A DNA stretch of 64,000 nt, taken from Galbula dea (Eukaryota; Chordata; Aves; Piciformes; Galbulidae). The notes below the pieces were generated by a model that saw only the letters and a list, made by a program, of their open reading frames with translations, had not been told where the DNA came from and did no database searches. The translations under genes were made by a program, and so were the position numbers. Shown here piece after piece: positions 28,701 through 43,700 of this stretch (position 1 is the stretch's first letter; the number at the start of each line of letters is the position of its first letter). The stretch spans positions 1,926,462-1,990,461 of the forward strand of contig VWZX01006702.1 in the NCBI GenBank assembly GCA_013399015.1, given 5' to 3'.

Positions 28701-31700
28701 TTGAAATTTCAACTAAAAAGAGGAGAGAGAGGCATTAAAGGATAAAGCACTTTTCTTCACAGCAAAACACTGCCTGCTTGGGATGGGACTCAGACCAGGG
28801 TTTTGGCTAAACCAGGACAAAATTAAAGAGCATTATTTACATACCTTACAGCTATTTCATACTTAAATTTGACATTCAAATGTAGATGGCCATGGGGCAT
28901 TTTCCATCTGACTGATTCAATATGAAAGTCACGCTGTGATCATAGATTACATATGGACTGAGATTTTAAAATGCGGGTTCTTAACACTGGGCTTTTAACC
29001 AGAGCTTAACCTCATTTTCATAAGACATGCTGTTGAGGCATGCTTGGCTTCCACTGACTTTATAGTAGCTTGGGGTATTCACAGTTTTAATGACAATTAG
29101 ATTAACTTCAGTTATTTATTTAGACTTCATTCCAGAAAGAGCTCCACACCTAACTTTAGGGCACCTCATTATGGCATTCTTTCAAATGTACTTAATATAG
29201 CTTAACTTGGACAGTTTTAATCGGTAGCACTTCTGCTACATGCATCGGTCCTGAGAGTTCTCTCTCTCTAGAGGAGAGGACATTAGAGAGCTGAATACCT
29301 CCACTGCCTGAACTCACTGCTTGCTCGAAGGACGAGCTAATGGCCTTCTTCCAATCCTACCACTTTGAATGCAGGAGCAATGGTAGGTTGGTAGTGAGAT
29401 GTGTAAAACAACAACCTCAAAATACTCTGGTTATTGAACAGGAAAGTTAGTCTCATCTCAGTGATTGTCCATAAGCCTATTCATGCAGTGGTCACTTACG
29501 AGCAAATAAAATACATCAAAGACATGAAAGCAAGTTTTTGTGCAGTGGCACGAGACCGGGTTGGTACATTGAGCCCTCAAGCCATAGGGGTACATTTTGG
29601 TCATACATAAGCTAGTGAAATCTGTTTGTCCAAGCCTCGTCTGATTTTGTAGAGGTCTCTGGGAACACAGTACCAGAAGTTACTCTTTGCAGGACTAAGA
29701 AAGAGCCATAGGGGGAGTCAGCTTGCCCTACCCTGTGCAGCAGAACGCCTTACATGCCTTGCTATTGCAAGATGCTAGTCCAAGAAGCTGCCTTACAAAA
29801 TGGAAACTGATCTCCCCTTTGTGACCAGCAAACGCGTCTATTCATGTTGCTTGCTCTGCCTTTCTACAGGTCATTTTTATTGTCATTAGCGATATTTGAC
29901 ATATGTTCAGCTACCTGCTTGTTTCTTAGTTTAATGATGAGAACACTGACCTGCTTTGCTTGTTGACATAGAGCCATCATTGTAATGCATAATGGTTATT
30001 ATGTGTGCCACCACAACCATACTAACCATATGCATAATGGTTATTAAGTGTGCCACCACAACCATACTAACCATACGCATAATGGTTATTATGTGTGCCA
30101 CTTGCTCACCACGGTAAGTATGGAAATATTGTACACTGTGGTCCCAATTCTGGGTTTTCAGGCGTCCATGTAATTCTCATGTCCACAGGTACACCAAGTC
30201 TGCAAATTTTTGTTATGAACAGAGTGGTTTAAGTACAAGGTATAAACCATTCCAGATACTTTCAGTCAGTCCTAATGGACAAGGGGAATTCCCCTGCTGA
30301 GATAGTGGTAAGCCAGGTTTGAAAGACCTCAAACAAGTCTGATAATAACACTGGCTCAAGAAGATCAACTCAAGTTTTTGGTGCGGTTTGGGTTTGAGTT
30401 AACTGATTGATTAGGATAATGTCTCCCAAAATCTGTCACCAGTGATTTGCAAGCCAGACTGCATGTTTTCATTGCTCAACTGCCCATGAAGGAGGCAATG
30501 CTACATAGCATGACTCTTCTGCAGATTCAGGTCTGCCAGCTAAATGAAAAAGCCAAAAAAACCCCCAAACCCAGGTCTGCAGGGGTCAGTATGTCCACAC
30601 TCATCCTCTTCAGCTGTGTGGACTAGGTATGGAGAAGGGTGTCAGGAGCTGCTGCCATCTAGACGTCCCTCTCTTTTGATAATATCAAAATAAATGCAAA
30701 TAATCACCTTCAGTTCTCCCAGACAGTCCAGGCATTTCAAACACCCCCAGTTTGTGGATGTTTGCCTGTCACACAAAAGGCAGCATCTGAATTCTGCCAA
30801 GCTGGCAAAGGCCAGCTGGCTTTCAAATCCAATTAAAAGAATCAGTTGTCGATTTTCATTTTGATGAAGAATTTAACCGTAGGCAAAATGTTATTAAAAA
30901 TTACTAGCTTATATTTGGCTTCCAAGATAAGATCACTATTGGTCAAAATAACTTGTCTTTATAGTTAAGTTCTGACCAGGAACTGAGTGACTGCTTCACA
31001 GCTCTTTTAGCCTCCCGTGGTATGTTTCAGCTATTACTAGCCAAAAAATGAGTTCCAAAACATTTCGAATCAGAGGGATTCCAACAGAAATAATTTAAAG
31101 TACAAGCACTCCTTGTAACCCATATCATTTTGTGTCTTGCTCTTATAATTTGCAGTATAAAATACCTCGATCCCTTTTAGGAGCATCATCACTGATGGAC
31201 ATATCAATGCCTTCTTGACCCTTCACACAGCAAGCTTTGAAGACAATTCCACACTGGTATCCTGTCTTTGGGTTGGGCTCACAGCTCTGTCCTTGAATTT
31301 GGGCAGCCTTTCCCAGCAAACAACAATAACAACATGTCTGTGAAGGAAGGAAGAAAAAAAACCCAAACAGTCAAATCCTAGCCTTTAATAAACCAGTCCA
31401 CATTTTGTCAGTAGTGTCAACAGTGCTACCTCACCTTGGCAAACTGATGGAAAACTCCCTGCAATCTCTTAGGAAGACCTTGTATACTAAACTAAGGTTC
31501 AGACACTTTAATCTGTGCATTTCAGTGAGCTTTTCATCTGGCCTACAGAAAGCCAAGCGCAGAACTTGGATCCAGTTCTCACAAACACTGTGTATATGTG
31601 AATGTGTGAGCAAGGTGATGAGGAGGACCAGCACAGTCCATTTATATACATGGAATTTCATTGCTCCTAGCCTACACCAGCAAACAATGGGAACTCTGAA

Positions 31701-34700
31701 CTCTGCTTTCCTTTTGTGTCCAATTCAGTTAAAATGGGACATGATCAATGAAGTGCATGGCTCAGTTTATAATTAAACTGGCTACTCTACCTCCCAGCAA
31801 AACAAAATTTTTCCAGCATAAAAAAAAAATGTTATGATAGCTCTTTATTATTTACAGCAGCATTTCAGCTACCAAATCTGTAAGGGTGAACGCTGTATTA
31901 ACATTGCTTTTGTGTATCTGTCCACAAGAGGTCTCTCACTTGCTGGGATCCAGGCTAAGTAACAGATGCTAAGAAAAACAGACTGAAAAAAAATACAAAT
32001 AACTCAAGTGGAAATTTTCAGAACTCCTAAAGATCTGAACAAAAATACGTTCAGCAGTCCAAAGAAATAAAACTTTTGTGTTCGCTTAATATACACATCT
32101 GAAGTATTCTTGACAAAAGTGAGGAGATAAGGCTGCATCTTGATCTTTGAAAAAAGAAAGCATCTATGACACATTTTGGGGGAAACGTCCAAGCACCTCA
32201 AGCAAGGCCAAACTTCTACAAGCTTCACTCCTTTCTGCTGTGGTAGAAACTTTCATAAAACTATTTTTACATCTCCTGTATCAACAAGAAGTCTGGAAAT
32301 TGATTACTGTTATTTTGATGAAAATTTTAAAGATTTATCATTATTTTTGTACCCTCTCTCAAGGCAAGAGAAACTATGCTTCCACAAAACTAGAGGAGTA
32401 AAATTATGCCCATCATTACCTATGCCTACTGCCTTTATGTGGAAAAGCTGAAGTGTTTTCAAAATATGGTCTTTTTATCTTCTTTCCAGTCACAAGCTTT
32501 GGATTCAAAAGAAAGATTAACTGCCTCATTTGCTGCAAAATGCTGCAATTAATCATACTAACTGAATTACTAAATGACTCCTTCTGCTTCCTCGGTGGAG
32601 GCCAAGATCCAGAAGATTTCCTGTGCTACCTAAGCTAAACACAAATGGACCAATTCAGGGAAAATGAGGTTCAAGACCATGTGAGATGGGCTTGGTGTGA
32701 ATGTTAAATGTTTACCACAGCAGGGCACAATTGTACCTCTCAAAGTCATCAGATTCAAAATGTATTCACCAAAAGAAGTGACGTATTGTTCCCTGATATT
32801 GGATCATAAATCATCTATGTCCCTTATGGATCTAAGAGATTATCTACAAAGATACTCCTACAGCTACCTTAACACAGTTATTAAGTGTAGGATATCCCTA
32901 TTAGGGAGCAGGGGGGCTGAATGTGGCTCGCTAAGATTAAACAACACTATGTTTATATCAGTAAATTAAACAGGGACAGAACATGGGCTCAGGCATTGTC
33001 CCGCAATCGTCTGTAATGTTTAAACATGAGCAAGCTCTAATGGCAACTAACATCCTCTTAGACAATGTTGAAGCATATTTTGGGGTTAGCAGAGGCCAGC
33101 AGCCGTGCCCGACAGCCCTCATGCACTGTGTTTTGCAGGGGAAAGATGTCAGTTACGTCACATGAGCTGTGGCGAGCCATTTATTTTCAGGGCCAGAGAT
33201 CAAGGCTCAATCCTTTTTGTTTAACAATACAGCTGTCACCCTGAAAAGCTGCCATCTTTAATGAAGTCTGCCCATTTTAAAAAACATCACTAACTCTTCT
33301 TCCTCCCACTGACAAAATTGCATCAGAAAACATGAGGCAATAGATGGGAAAGTGGGTTTCCTTGAACAGTTGTGTTCTGGTCTAGAGTTGTCCCATGGCA
33401 CGTGTTTAAAACAGTGCTGCTGTTATAAACCTGTCTCTGGTAGCAAGCACTTGAATCTGCAGAGTACTCACTGTCACAGTCTTTGTTCATAGCCCTTCAA
33501 AGTACTGACACAGTATTTTTTCATGCTACATTCAGATTGGGGTGGACAGGCTTCCTAATGGTGAAAGCTGCACACAGGAATCTCCATGCCAGAATGCCCT
33601 GAACACGGTCAACGGGTGACATATGTCCCCCTCTAGGGCACTCACTCCACCATGGGACAAAATTATTCTCCATATGCAGACAAGCTTGTGACAATCAAAC
33701 AACGCCAGGCTCATCAGCACGTGTAACCTTTCTTCTGCTTACACTGAGATTGAGAATTACTTCACTAGCGGCATCCTACTGCCAGGAACATGCTCAAGTC
33801 AGCATTTTGAAGAGACATGGAACTTATGATTCAGACTTTATCTGCCATCTTCTATATATAAATCTATAGAGTACATTTTTTTTTAACTGCATGAACCAAA
33901 ACATTCAGCATCTTTAAGCAGTGGGAAGAATTAGAATCACTCTCATCTATTTCCATCACCACTTAAAGAATTCTGTAACAAGTCTAGACTGGGTCACGAT
34001 CAAGGTCACGAACTCACTGGTGGAACTTTCTTCCAAAAACACTCTGCAGAGTGGTATGAACATGTTCCCTTTCAAGAAATGAGAGGAAAAGACAGTAATA
34101 AAGATGGAGGGTAGGGCACAGATGAACTGACTATGCCAGTGACAAGCATTTTTATTCCAATATCAAACACTATTATCACAAGTTTAAAGATGTCTCTGAC
34201 GTCACTGTAAATTGAAGTCATATTAACTAACAACATGTAAACAAGCTGGAATTCTAAGTACACCGAGAGGATTAACTTTAGTCCTGCCCTTCTGGACCAC
34301 CAATACTGAAAATCACTGGAGTTTGACTTTAGGCCATGAAGCTCTGACGAAAGCTAAAGTCTGAAAAGCCTCTCTCTGAATTACTCACCCATCCCTTCCT
34401 ACAGCACTGATGTCTTCATGCAAAAGTAGTTTCCTAGCCTACCCAGTCAAGACCTTCCATCCTTTTGCATTCTACCCTCTGCTGAAAGGTAACGAGACAG
34501 TCTGCTTCGCTCAGTGAGGAACTGCTTCTCTCAAAGAAGGACCAAGTCAACAGCCTTCAGAGACACAAAGTGTAGGAGGGAAAAATAATTTTCATGTGTA
34601 TCAAACTGAGTACGGTGACCTTCGGGGTCAATCCTTAATACCAGTCTAGACAGTCAATATCGTTTCTTAAAGATGTACAAGAGTAGCTCTGATGTCTCAC

Positions 34701-37700
34701 CTTAAAGTATTCAGCTTCGCAGGTGGAATTGTCAGCAATATGTGAGTCACATTCCTCACGCATGTTGGCAAACTCAATCCCATCTGAACAGTACTGCTTC
34801 TCCAACTGGCTGCGGCAACACTGGACCTGAGTCATGCTAACAAAAGGATAGAAGCAAAGGGAGAGGAATGTCATATGGAGGTCAAGAACAGATAATGCAA
34901 GTTCTGACAATTAGCACTTGTACCAATCTCACAGAAAGAGGTTCCTGTGGGCACCCATTTTAGTGACAAAGCAAAATTTTCTTTAGGAGTATGCAGAATG
35001 TCTAGGTGATACGTTTAATACAGTTTAACAGCCTGTCTGTCCTAACTGGCTTTTTAAGCCAATGGTAACTTCAATCACATTTGCCACCAGGCTCAGGGTC
35101 TCCAGGACTTCATTCTCGCATGTTTTGTGACAGTTGGTTGATGAAGAGAGGACGGAGAGAACCAAATGGGCGCTCTGACTGATGGAAGGCAGAAGTCAGG
35201 ACCTGCACATTGTGAGAGCCTGCAACCCCATGGCCACTCTACCCTTGCAACTGCTGCCCCTTGCTCAAACAAATAGGTATGGCATGTTGAAGGAAGCTCA
35301 GTGTTGCTCTGCGGGACAACTGGAGACAGGGGGGGAAAAGTGAAGATAACGAGGAAAGTCATTGCAAGAAACAATGTATTGCAATCAAGAGATGAAGAAA
35401 GACAAGGGAAAGAAGAGCGTTACAGGCCAGGAAGATGCGAGGAGGCAACACAATAAAAATCTGCGGGAAACTCAGCTTCCACTGCTTATAAAATCATCCT
35501 ATTTTATCTCAGTTTCAGTGAATAAGTTGCAAAGTCCTTCATGTGGAAAAAAATCCTATAAATGTACTTTCATACCCATCAGCATGGCAAATCTTACACA
35601 TCTCACAGACCAACAACACTGAAGGCATTCTCTTTGCTGTTAAGAATATTCACCAGTTTTTTTCCACAACTCTAGTTATTTGAACGGATGAGTAAAATCT
35701 TTTCAAAAGTTACTTAGAAATACAAACAATTATGTAAACATATCCAGCAAACCAATACCCTTTACTCTTAAAAATCCTTTATTTACACCGTTGGCAATTT
35801 TGGAATATCAAGAAGAGGGCTGGCTTAGTTGAACTGCTAAACTACCAGCTCCTTCTATTGTCATCTGAGATAACTGGATTCCCATGCGCCACCTTCGGAG
35901 GAGCTTCCCTGCTCTCGGTGACCCCAGCATGAGCTTTCAGCTCCCAGACACTGTGAGGTACTGGGCTCAGATTCTGCAGCTCAGTGTGTACTGGTGAGGG
36001 GAGGTTGTCAAGCTACATTCCTGAAGATTCAAAATTCTTGTTGATTGGATTTTGTAATGACCTCACTGTGCAGTTCTCACTTGGACAAAAAGAGGTATGA
36101 GATTTCAACGCATAGGAACAAAAACCAGGAAAACTTCATGAACAAATTACTCAAAAACAGACTCTAAAGTCACAGCAAGAAGTAATGCCCAGGACAGTAA
36201 CTTTGTTCGGCAGAATATATGAAGTTTTTGATATTTGATTTAGTTCCACTTTGGAATAATATGTAGCTTCTTTGTTGCTGAAATTCCCTCTGAAGCAGAA
36301 TTTCCATTCCCTGCCCAGCTCCAGGGTGGTCTGACTGTGAGGACTTTGGAAGCCTGTAAAACCTGAACTTCAAGCCCAAGAGCGTGGGAGCTGAGACTTT
36401 CCAGCTCCTTTAGCCCTCCAAGTCCTGCTGAGGAGCTAGATATGTTAGCCACAGACAACCAACCAACCAAACAACACCCGTCTTTCAATAGAGCTGTTTG
36501 GCTTCCAGTGTGGTGCTTTTCTTTTTTTCCCAAATACAAATCATCTCTTTGAAATCTCTGACAAATTGGCAATTTCAACCAAAACAAAGATGTTTCTTAA
36601 GATGTTTCCCTCAGCTGCATTTGTAAATCATGTGGCCCACCCCAACTGAAATAAGGAATTACACATCAATTGAATACTAGATTAAAATACCATTTGTTCA
36701 TTCTCAGAACAACAACAACAAAATCACACTTCATTGCCCAAACCCTACAGTGAAGTCGCACTGGTAGCAAATATTGTTTGAGACTATAGACACTTGTGTG
36801 GCTTTAACAGGGGTAGAAATCCTTGAAAGACGGCTAAGAAAAATAGAGAAAAATCTGCACAATATTGGTCTTCCAGCTGCAATACAGCCTGCCCAGCTGA
36901 CCATCCTCGGCCTTTGCACATCAGCCCACGTTCTGATGGCTGCCAGAGCATATCACTGCAATCTTTTCAGACTCCAAGACTTCTAAGATGAAGAGTATCT
37001 CTCCCTGTCTGTTGTAAATCGCATGTGTCTCCCTGGCTTAGACACTAAGATAATACTTACCCACTTTCTACTTCACAGACAAGTAAAGAAGACATCTCTA
37101 CCAGCAAGTAGGACATTAGATTTGTCTCTTCCAATAAAACCTCTCCACTCTTTCCATGTAGCACTTGTATTAACTTCATGTCTACAGAGAGCTTACAATA
37201 TTGGTCTCTTAAAAAAAAAGTGTGTAGAGTACTTTCCTTTGTTGTTTTTGGGGGTTTTGCTGGATTTTGGGTTTTTTTTGTTTTGTTTTTGTAATTTCTC
37301 CTAATAATTAAAAAAGGCTACTTTTTCCTGATCTGCCATATTCTGATTTTCAGTTAAAACAGTGCATCAAAACTTTATTGAAATAAATAGGCATTTACAA
37401 TATGGCTGAAATATGAAAACACTAAATACGGAATCTCTAGAAGCATAAGGCCTCATAACTGACATTCACTCAGGACGTTTCAGGTAAAATGTATCTCTGA
37501 AAGAGGAGTTTTACTCATGGCTGGCTATTGAACAGAAATCACTCAGACATTAAAAAAATCCTTATTCTTTTTTTGCAGATGCTGATCTAAACTCAAAGTT
37601 ACTTCATTACAGGCAATTTTATTATAAATCAAGTTAAGAGATCATGTTTTATATTCTTGCTTTGACTTTCTGCTAATATTTAACCAAGGTTACTGATTTT

Positions 37701-40700
37701 CATGGAATAAATTTTTAGCTGAAAGTCTGGGTGGCCATTTACCTCCACAGCCCTTTCACATTTATTACTCTCCTTTCCCTGGGGATGCTCCAATAAACCA
37801 GCACAGATTTCATAATCATCTCTTTTTCCTTTCATTTCTTTCCATAAAAGCATTAAAATTTAACTTTTCTCTGAAAACAATGTCTTTGTTGTTAGCCTAA
37901 TTTCATTTCCCTCAGGTTCTCTCCTTCTACTTATTAGCCCATCCTCAAACTCCATCAGTACTATTCATGTCCACAGTGTAAGGTCTAGGACAAAAAAAGA
38001 AATACTGAAATTAAAAAGAGAATGATTCCACCACTCCAGGATTATTTTGCAAAAACAAGCCGTCTTCCACCCTTCGTGCTTCCAGTTTGCAGTTTAACAT
38101 GCAACAGAAATGAAGTTAGGAAAATTAAGAGCAAGATCTGGTATTAAGACAAATGAAAACAAAAGAGTGCCTCAACACTGAAAATACATAGATTTGGTAA
38201 TGGGTTATAAATGAGAATATTTTTACTCAGGTAAAAATAGTTGATCCAACAAACCTCAAAATTCATCACCTGCAATCCATAAACAACTTTTTAGATTACA
38301 TAATAAAAGTCTTCTTGAAGGTAAAATTCTATTCATATCATACGTTATGCAGAGAAACAATACTGACAAAATTCTGGCAGAGTTTGACATTATTCACAAA
38401 GTGAAGTAAGCAAGTTTTCCTAAATGAGTGGAAATACAATCCTGACAACATAGCAGACTGGTCTTCTATCCCTCTGACTGTGAAGCCAAAAATCCTACTG
38501 ACTGTGAAGCCCACTTAGCAGGCTACAGAGAAGAGATCATAATTAATAAAGACGACTTCTCCGAAAATAACTTTAAACAGCTTTTTCAGACATAAAACTG
38601 TCACAGCTTTGATGCCCAAAACCTCTGGCTCTTCCAGACTTACAAAGCCGTAAATCGATACAAATCTATCAGTTGTTAAGCATCAGGTACCTATCACCTC
38701 AAACATCAGTAGTTAAGCAGCTGGTACCTATCACCCCAAACACCCTTGTCTTATTACTTCCTTGTGTTCCTGTATGATCATGTATCCAAATGCTGCCACT
38801 TGTCTCTGACTAGGAACACAGATCATCTTATCTTCAGTGTTCTGGTTTTCCACAGAACCCAGCAAAGCGTTTTGTAGCTTCTTCCTTTATGCATTCTTGC
38901 AACACTAACAATAAATAACGTTATTCTCAAAGTAACTCCGAAAAGACACTACACAGTGCTAAAAGCAAGCAGTTCTCATATGCAGATAGCACTGTTTCTG
39001 GCCCAGGAATTAAGTTCACTTGCTAAGAGCTCTGGGCAGGGAAAACTCCTCATTTTGGAAGGAAGAATATTTATCGGGCAGGCCGAGTTCCAAAAATAAA
39101 TAGCAGTTGTTTCCAGCTGCTGTGAGCTTAACCACATCACAAGAAAATGGATGAATGGGCAAAAAGCTGCTGTTATGACAGCCAAATATATTAATCATTA
39201 AAACTCTGCACTCATACTTACTGAGTCATGAAGACACAGAGAAAAATACTGACATTGTCCAGAGTGATAATACAATGAGAGATACTCATCTGTGGGACAA
39301 ACAACCAGAATAAGACATTGCAGATGTGACTGGACATTGTGCACAGAGCCTTGTTTCAACTTTAAATGCAATGGAGTAACAGTAGACTGATAGACATTAC
39401 AAATCCTTGTGAACCTCGGACAGGAGATTAGCTCACTTGTGCTGCAGGAAAAGAAGTGAGCATGTGTGCCCTTTGAACTGTTCCATATCCAGCAAGTGAC
39501 ACTTACATAGATGGAAAGTCCCTTAAGAACAAGAGACTTTGGGGGAAGGATCCTTAAAATATCACAGAATCACTACCATTGGAAAAGACCTCTAAGATCA
39601 CAGAATCACAGAATGTCAGGGGTTGGAAGGGACCTTGAAAGATCACCCAGTCCAATCCCTCTGCCAGAGCAGGATTCTTCCCTGACCAGGAATCAAACCT
39701 GGGCCCCAGCGGTAACAGCGCTGAATCCTAACCACTAGACCCACCACTAACTCTTAACTCCTCAAGTCCAACCAAGATGTCGAAATCCAGAACGGTCAGC
39801 TTGCTTCTGGGATGCACAGCAGGTATAAGAATGTCAGCGTTCACATGGAAGCCATTCCTGATTACAATGAATGTGCTTTAAATGGTCAGGAGAAAGTGAA
39901 GGGGGTGCAATTCTAATTCAATACGTCGCCTTCCTCCTCACATGAACCAATGAAAGCAAATGGGCTTGCTTTGGGGAAGGACTGACTCTGAGATGCCATC
40001 ATGTTATTACTGTTCTAAGCAGAGGATTCAAAAACAGCAGGCAAATTCTTGTAAAGAGTGTCAGGGAAAGTACTCACACCCAATCTGTTCCGTGTTGCAC
40101 AGTCTTTGCAAAGTAACTGCACAAAACCATTTTTACTTCAGCAGCTTCATCAAATCTGCTTACTTCACAATGTAGTTCTCCCAAGCATTCAACTGCTAAG
40201 CTTGCAAACCCAAGCTAAAATGCGCAGGGCAAACAGTTCCATCTGGTTATCAATCAATGGTTTGTTCACCCCAGAGGCCATGGTTTTTTTAGAGCACTCA
40301 AAGTCAGGTCATCTACTGTCCAACACTGTGCTACACTAGACAGCCCAAAGATCTCAGCTGGGGTTTAAACAGCCACATAAATGACAGATATCTGTCCCCC
40401 AGCAGCTTCCACTGCATGCAGGTGGCTAAATAGGAAGCAAGTTCTTTTAAAAATCTGTAACTAATAAGGCATCCTGTATCGTACTCTCACCTGCCTAGAC
40501 CTCAACATGTGCAATAAAATTGATTCTTCTCACATCTCTATGTAGTAGGATTAAATGTACAAAATCAGTGTCATTATCCTCACATACTTGCAGAGGGAAT
40601 CAGGCTCCCTCCCTGTTCACTCTGGCTCTAGGTACATGAGAAATTAACTAACAGTAAAATTTGGCCCTCGCTTTTGTGTCGGAAATGTCATCACAAAGTG

Positions 40701-43700
40701 ATTTTTCTGTATGTCTCACAGATATGGCAGTTTGCAACCATAACTGGAGTGAAGTAATACTGCCATTAAAGAAAATAGTCAAAGGTCCCAATTTTACTTT
40801 AGCCATTTTTGAAGTGAAGCCAAGCTTCAGGGGGAAGAGATATTTATTTATCATACAGTCATGAATAAATGTAACTGAACTGCATTTATCCAGTTCTCTT
40901 TTTGTCTGCAAGGGCTTAGGCCTACTAAAGAATGCAAGCCTTTAACTTTTTTTGATTTACATCATATAATTTTCTTAATTACATAGCAGTTATACACAAA
41001 AGCTAAGATGAAGCATTAGTAAGCTTCTTCCAGTTCCTACGAAGTCCTAGAGACTGTCTAAAATGGAAATCTTTACATGAATAAATTACATTTACAGCAG
41101 AATCACAACTCACATTCATCAAATGATCACTAAATCATCAAGTTTCTCAGTCCCAGATTGTTCAATAAACTTGGTTTCCTGTTTTTCCTGCCTCTGTTTT
41201 GTCTGTAACTCTTCTGACTCTTCAAGTATTTCCTAAATTGGGATTTCAGTCCTATCTGTCAATTTTTCTGCGTAAGAGACTGCTTTCAATGCCAATATAA
41301 ATGCAAAAGTCAGAAAGCATGGACAGACTTGCCTGCAAGACACATTCTTTCCATAATAAATATCAATCCAACACTTCTATGATTCCCAAGGTTAAATTGC
41401 TTTGTAATCCATTTGAAAAGAAGGGAGTAATGTAATGTGTTTAAAATACAAAGTCCTGTGAAACTGCCCCTCGAGCTACCTGCACAAGTTGTTAGCTCCA
41501 GAAATTAAACATAACAAGTGCATTTAAAACCAAAAATAATACAAACTATTGACATAAAAAACCAGAAAGGTCCCAACCATGTAAGAGATTCAGTATAACC
41601 AAAATACTAATGTGCAAATAATTTCAACATTTATCATCTCTCATTCTTTCATTTGCTGGATTACATAACAGCAAACAGTATCCTATTAAATGTCAGTAAA
41701 TTCAGAGATCTATCTATTAAATAAAGGTTCTTATTTTCTATGGTCGAATACATTTGACAGAAGTTGGGAGACTCTACTTGACTAGGAATCTCCTTGACTT
41801 AAGCATTAAGTTTCCCCATGCAGCAACTCAACTAAGAACTACAGGACAATTATCAGTGTGGCACCACACAGGAGAAACAGTTCTGAAAAGCTGTCTTTAA
41901 TGTATATGCATACATATCTATATATATTCAATCCAGAGATTATTAATGTACAAGATCGGTTGTGCTAATTGACAAACTCCTGCCCAAGTGTTTGAACGAT
42001 CGCTGGGCTAGATACACAATCAGTCTTAACTGAAGAAGCTTTGCTAACATTAGTGGAGTCACACTGAGATGGATTGACTGTAGGCAGAGTGCAAGCCCTG
42101 TGAGTAGAGGACAGCGGAAAAATTTGTGACTAAGAGACAGTATCTGTCGAACAGATTAGAGCTGGGTGACTCTACACTAGAGTAATAGCAAAAATTTAAA
42201 GGACTTAATGGAAGAAAAGGAGGTACTCAGTAGGTACTGCTCAAAGCCAGATGCAGATTTGAGAAACTTGGATTTAATAGTTGGGTGTTTCATTTTCTAT
42301 ATCAGCTTTCATACCTGCCATCCCCATGGTTTTACATTAAAAAATAAGCAACAGTTTAATATATAATACACAATTATATACCTGCATTCTCTGGACTCAG
42401 GTATTAATGGCAGAGAAGCACATATTCTGTTTTTATTTGCCCATTCAATACCCTTCTCACAGCATTCTTCCATTGAAAGATCTGCAGAAACAGGGAAAGA
42501 AAAACACAACAATGTATTTTAATATAATCTTAGGAAATTATATTGCATGTGCCAATTCAAAATGAAACAAACCCCAAAACAAAACAAAAAACAAAACAAA
42601 AAAAACCAGAAAAACCCCAAACCAACAAAAGTGAGTCAGTTTGTTTTCCCCTCCCTAATGTACACTCAGAATAGCGTCACCATCCAAAAGGTAGCCATGG
42701 CCAAATGAAGCATTTGTTAGCACTTTGCAATAAGCCCAAGTGCTGGAGGTGTTCCTTCCCCAGTGAAGCAAAACCCAGATTCCCTAAACCTTGCACATAA
42801 AGGCACAGCCTCCTCTATTACCAAAGGCAGCAGTAGCAAAAAGCAAGCTTTTAAAATCCTGGAGAATACAGGAAAAATGAAATAACAGTCTGACACGATG
42901 GATGGATGAATCTCATTACAAGTTAACTTGCAGAGCTATTTTTTCCTAAGGTTGTTATCCAATTAATCTGTTCGCTCAAAAGTATGTCTGTAGATGCAAA
43001 AGCATTGTACAGAGAGACGGAAAGGTATATGATAGTGTGACCATTTAACGTATTAAAGAAAAACCCAATACAGTTACCAACTTATACCAACCCTGAAAGT
43101 ATAGGGAAAAGCAATACTGAAGAGGATTATTTGTGCAGAGTATGGTTTTTGCAAAAGCCTCTAATTTAATAAAACTAAATACTGTTAATGAACGACAAGC
43201 ACTACAGGTTTGCTTCATATTCCAAGTGCAAAAGTTCATGGCACAGCAGGTGTATCAGAACTTGGAATAAAACATGAGTCACATTTTCCTAATAATTAAC
43301 CTGTAATCTGGACACTGAACGGCTCCTTGTACAACAAACAGGTCATCTGTGTGAAAAACCATCTGATTATCAAGAGGGACAGCTTTCTGATGTTTGCTCT
43401 TTCATAAGTTTTTTGACTGATGGCCCTAAAAGGCTGCACCCACGAGTGGTAAGGAAGCTGACTTATGTCATTGCTAGGCTACTCATGATTATCTTTGAGA
43501 GGTCATAGTGAATGAGAGAACTTCCTGAAGACTGGAAGAGAATGCGTCTCCCTGTCTTCAAGAAGGCCAAGACAGAACATCTGGGAAACTACAAACTGGT
43601 CAATCTCTTCTCACTTTCTGGGAAGGTGATAGAGACAATATTCCCGGAAACAATGTCCAAATACATGAAGGACAAGAAGGTGATCAGAAGTCAGCCTGGA

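Larger units (their letters stand above)
26491..34700. other. Introns 3-5 of FBLN1
   Basis: Introns 26491-28652, 28713-31165 and 31338-34700 (exons 4 and 5 lie between them). The only repeat I can define is the 45-bp minisatellite in intron 4. No CR1 copy was recognised. A 123-codon open frame at 31405-31776 (+) lacks recognisable features. Confidence 0.7.
34837..42381. other. Intron 2 of FBLN1
   Basis: 7.5 kb. It holds the tRNA-Glu/CR1 chimera nested in an older CR1 (39561-39776), a 37-bp imperfect duplication at 38673-38746 and a T/G-rich tract at about 37237-37301. The rest is AT-rich with nothing recognised. Confidence 0.75.

Noticed and set aside
31405..31776. 123-codon plus-strand open frame in intron 3
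   Set aside because: Looks like chance in intronic sequence, with no domain or conserved motif.
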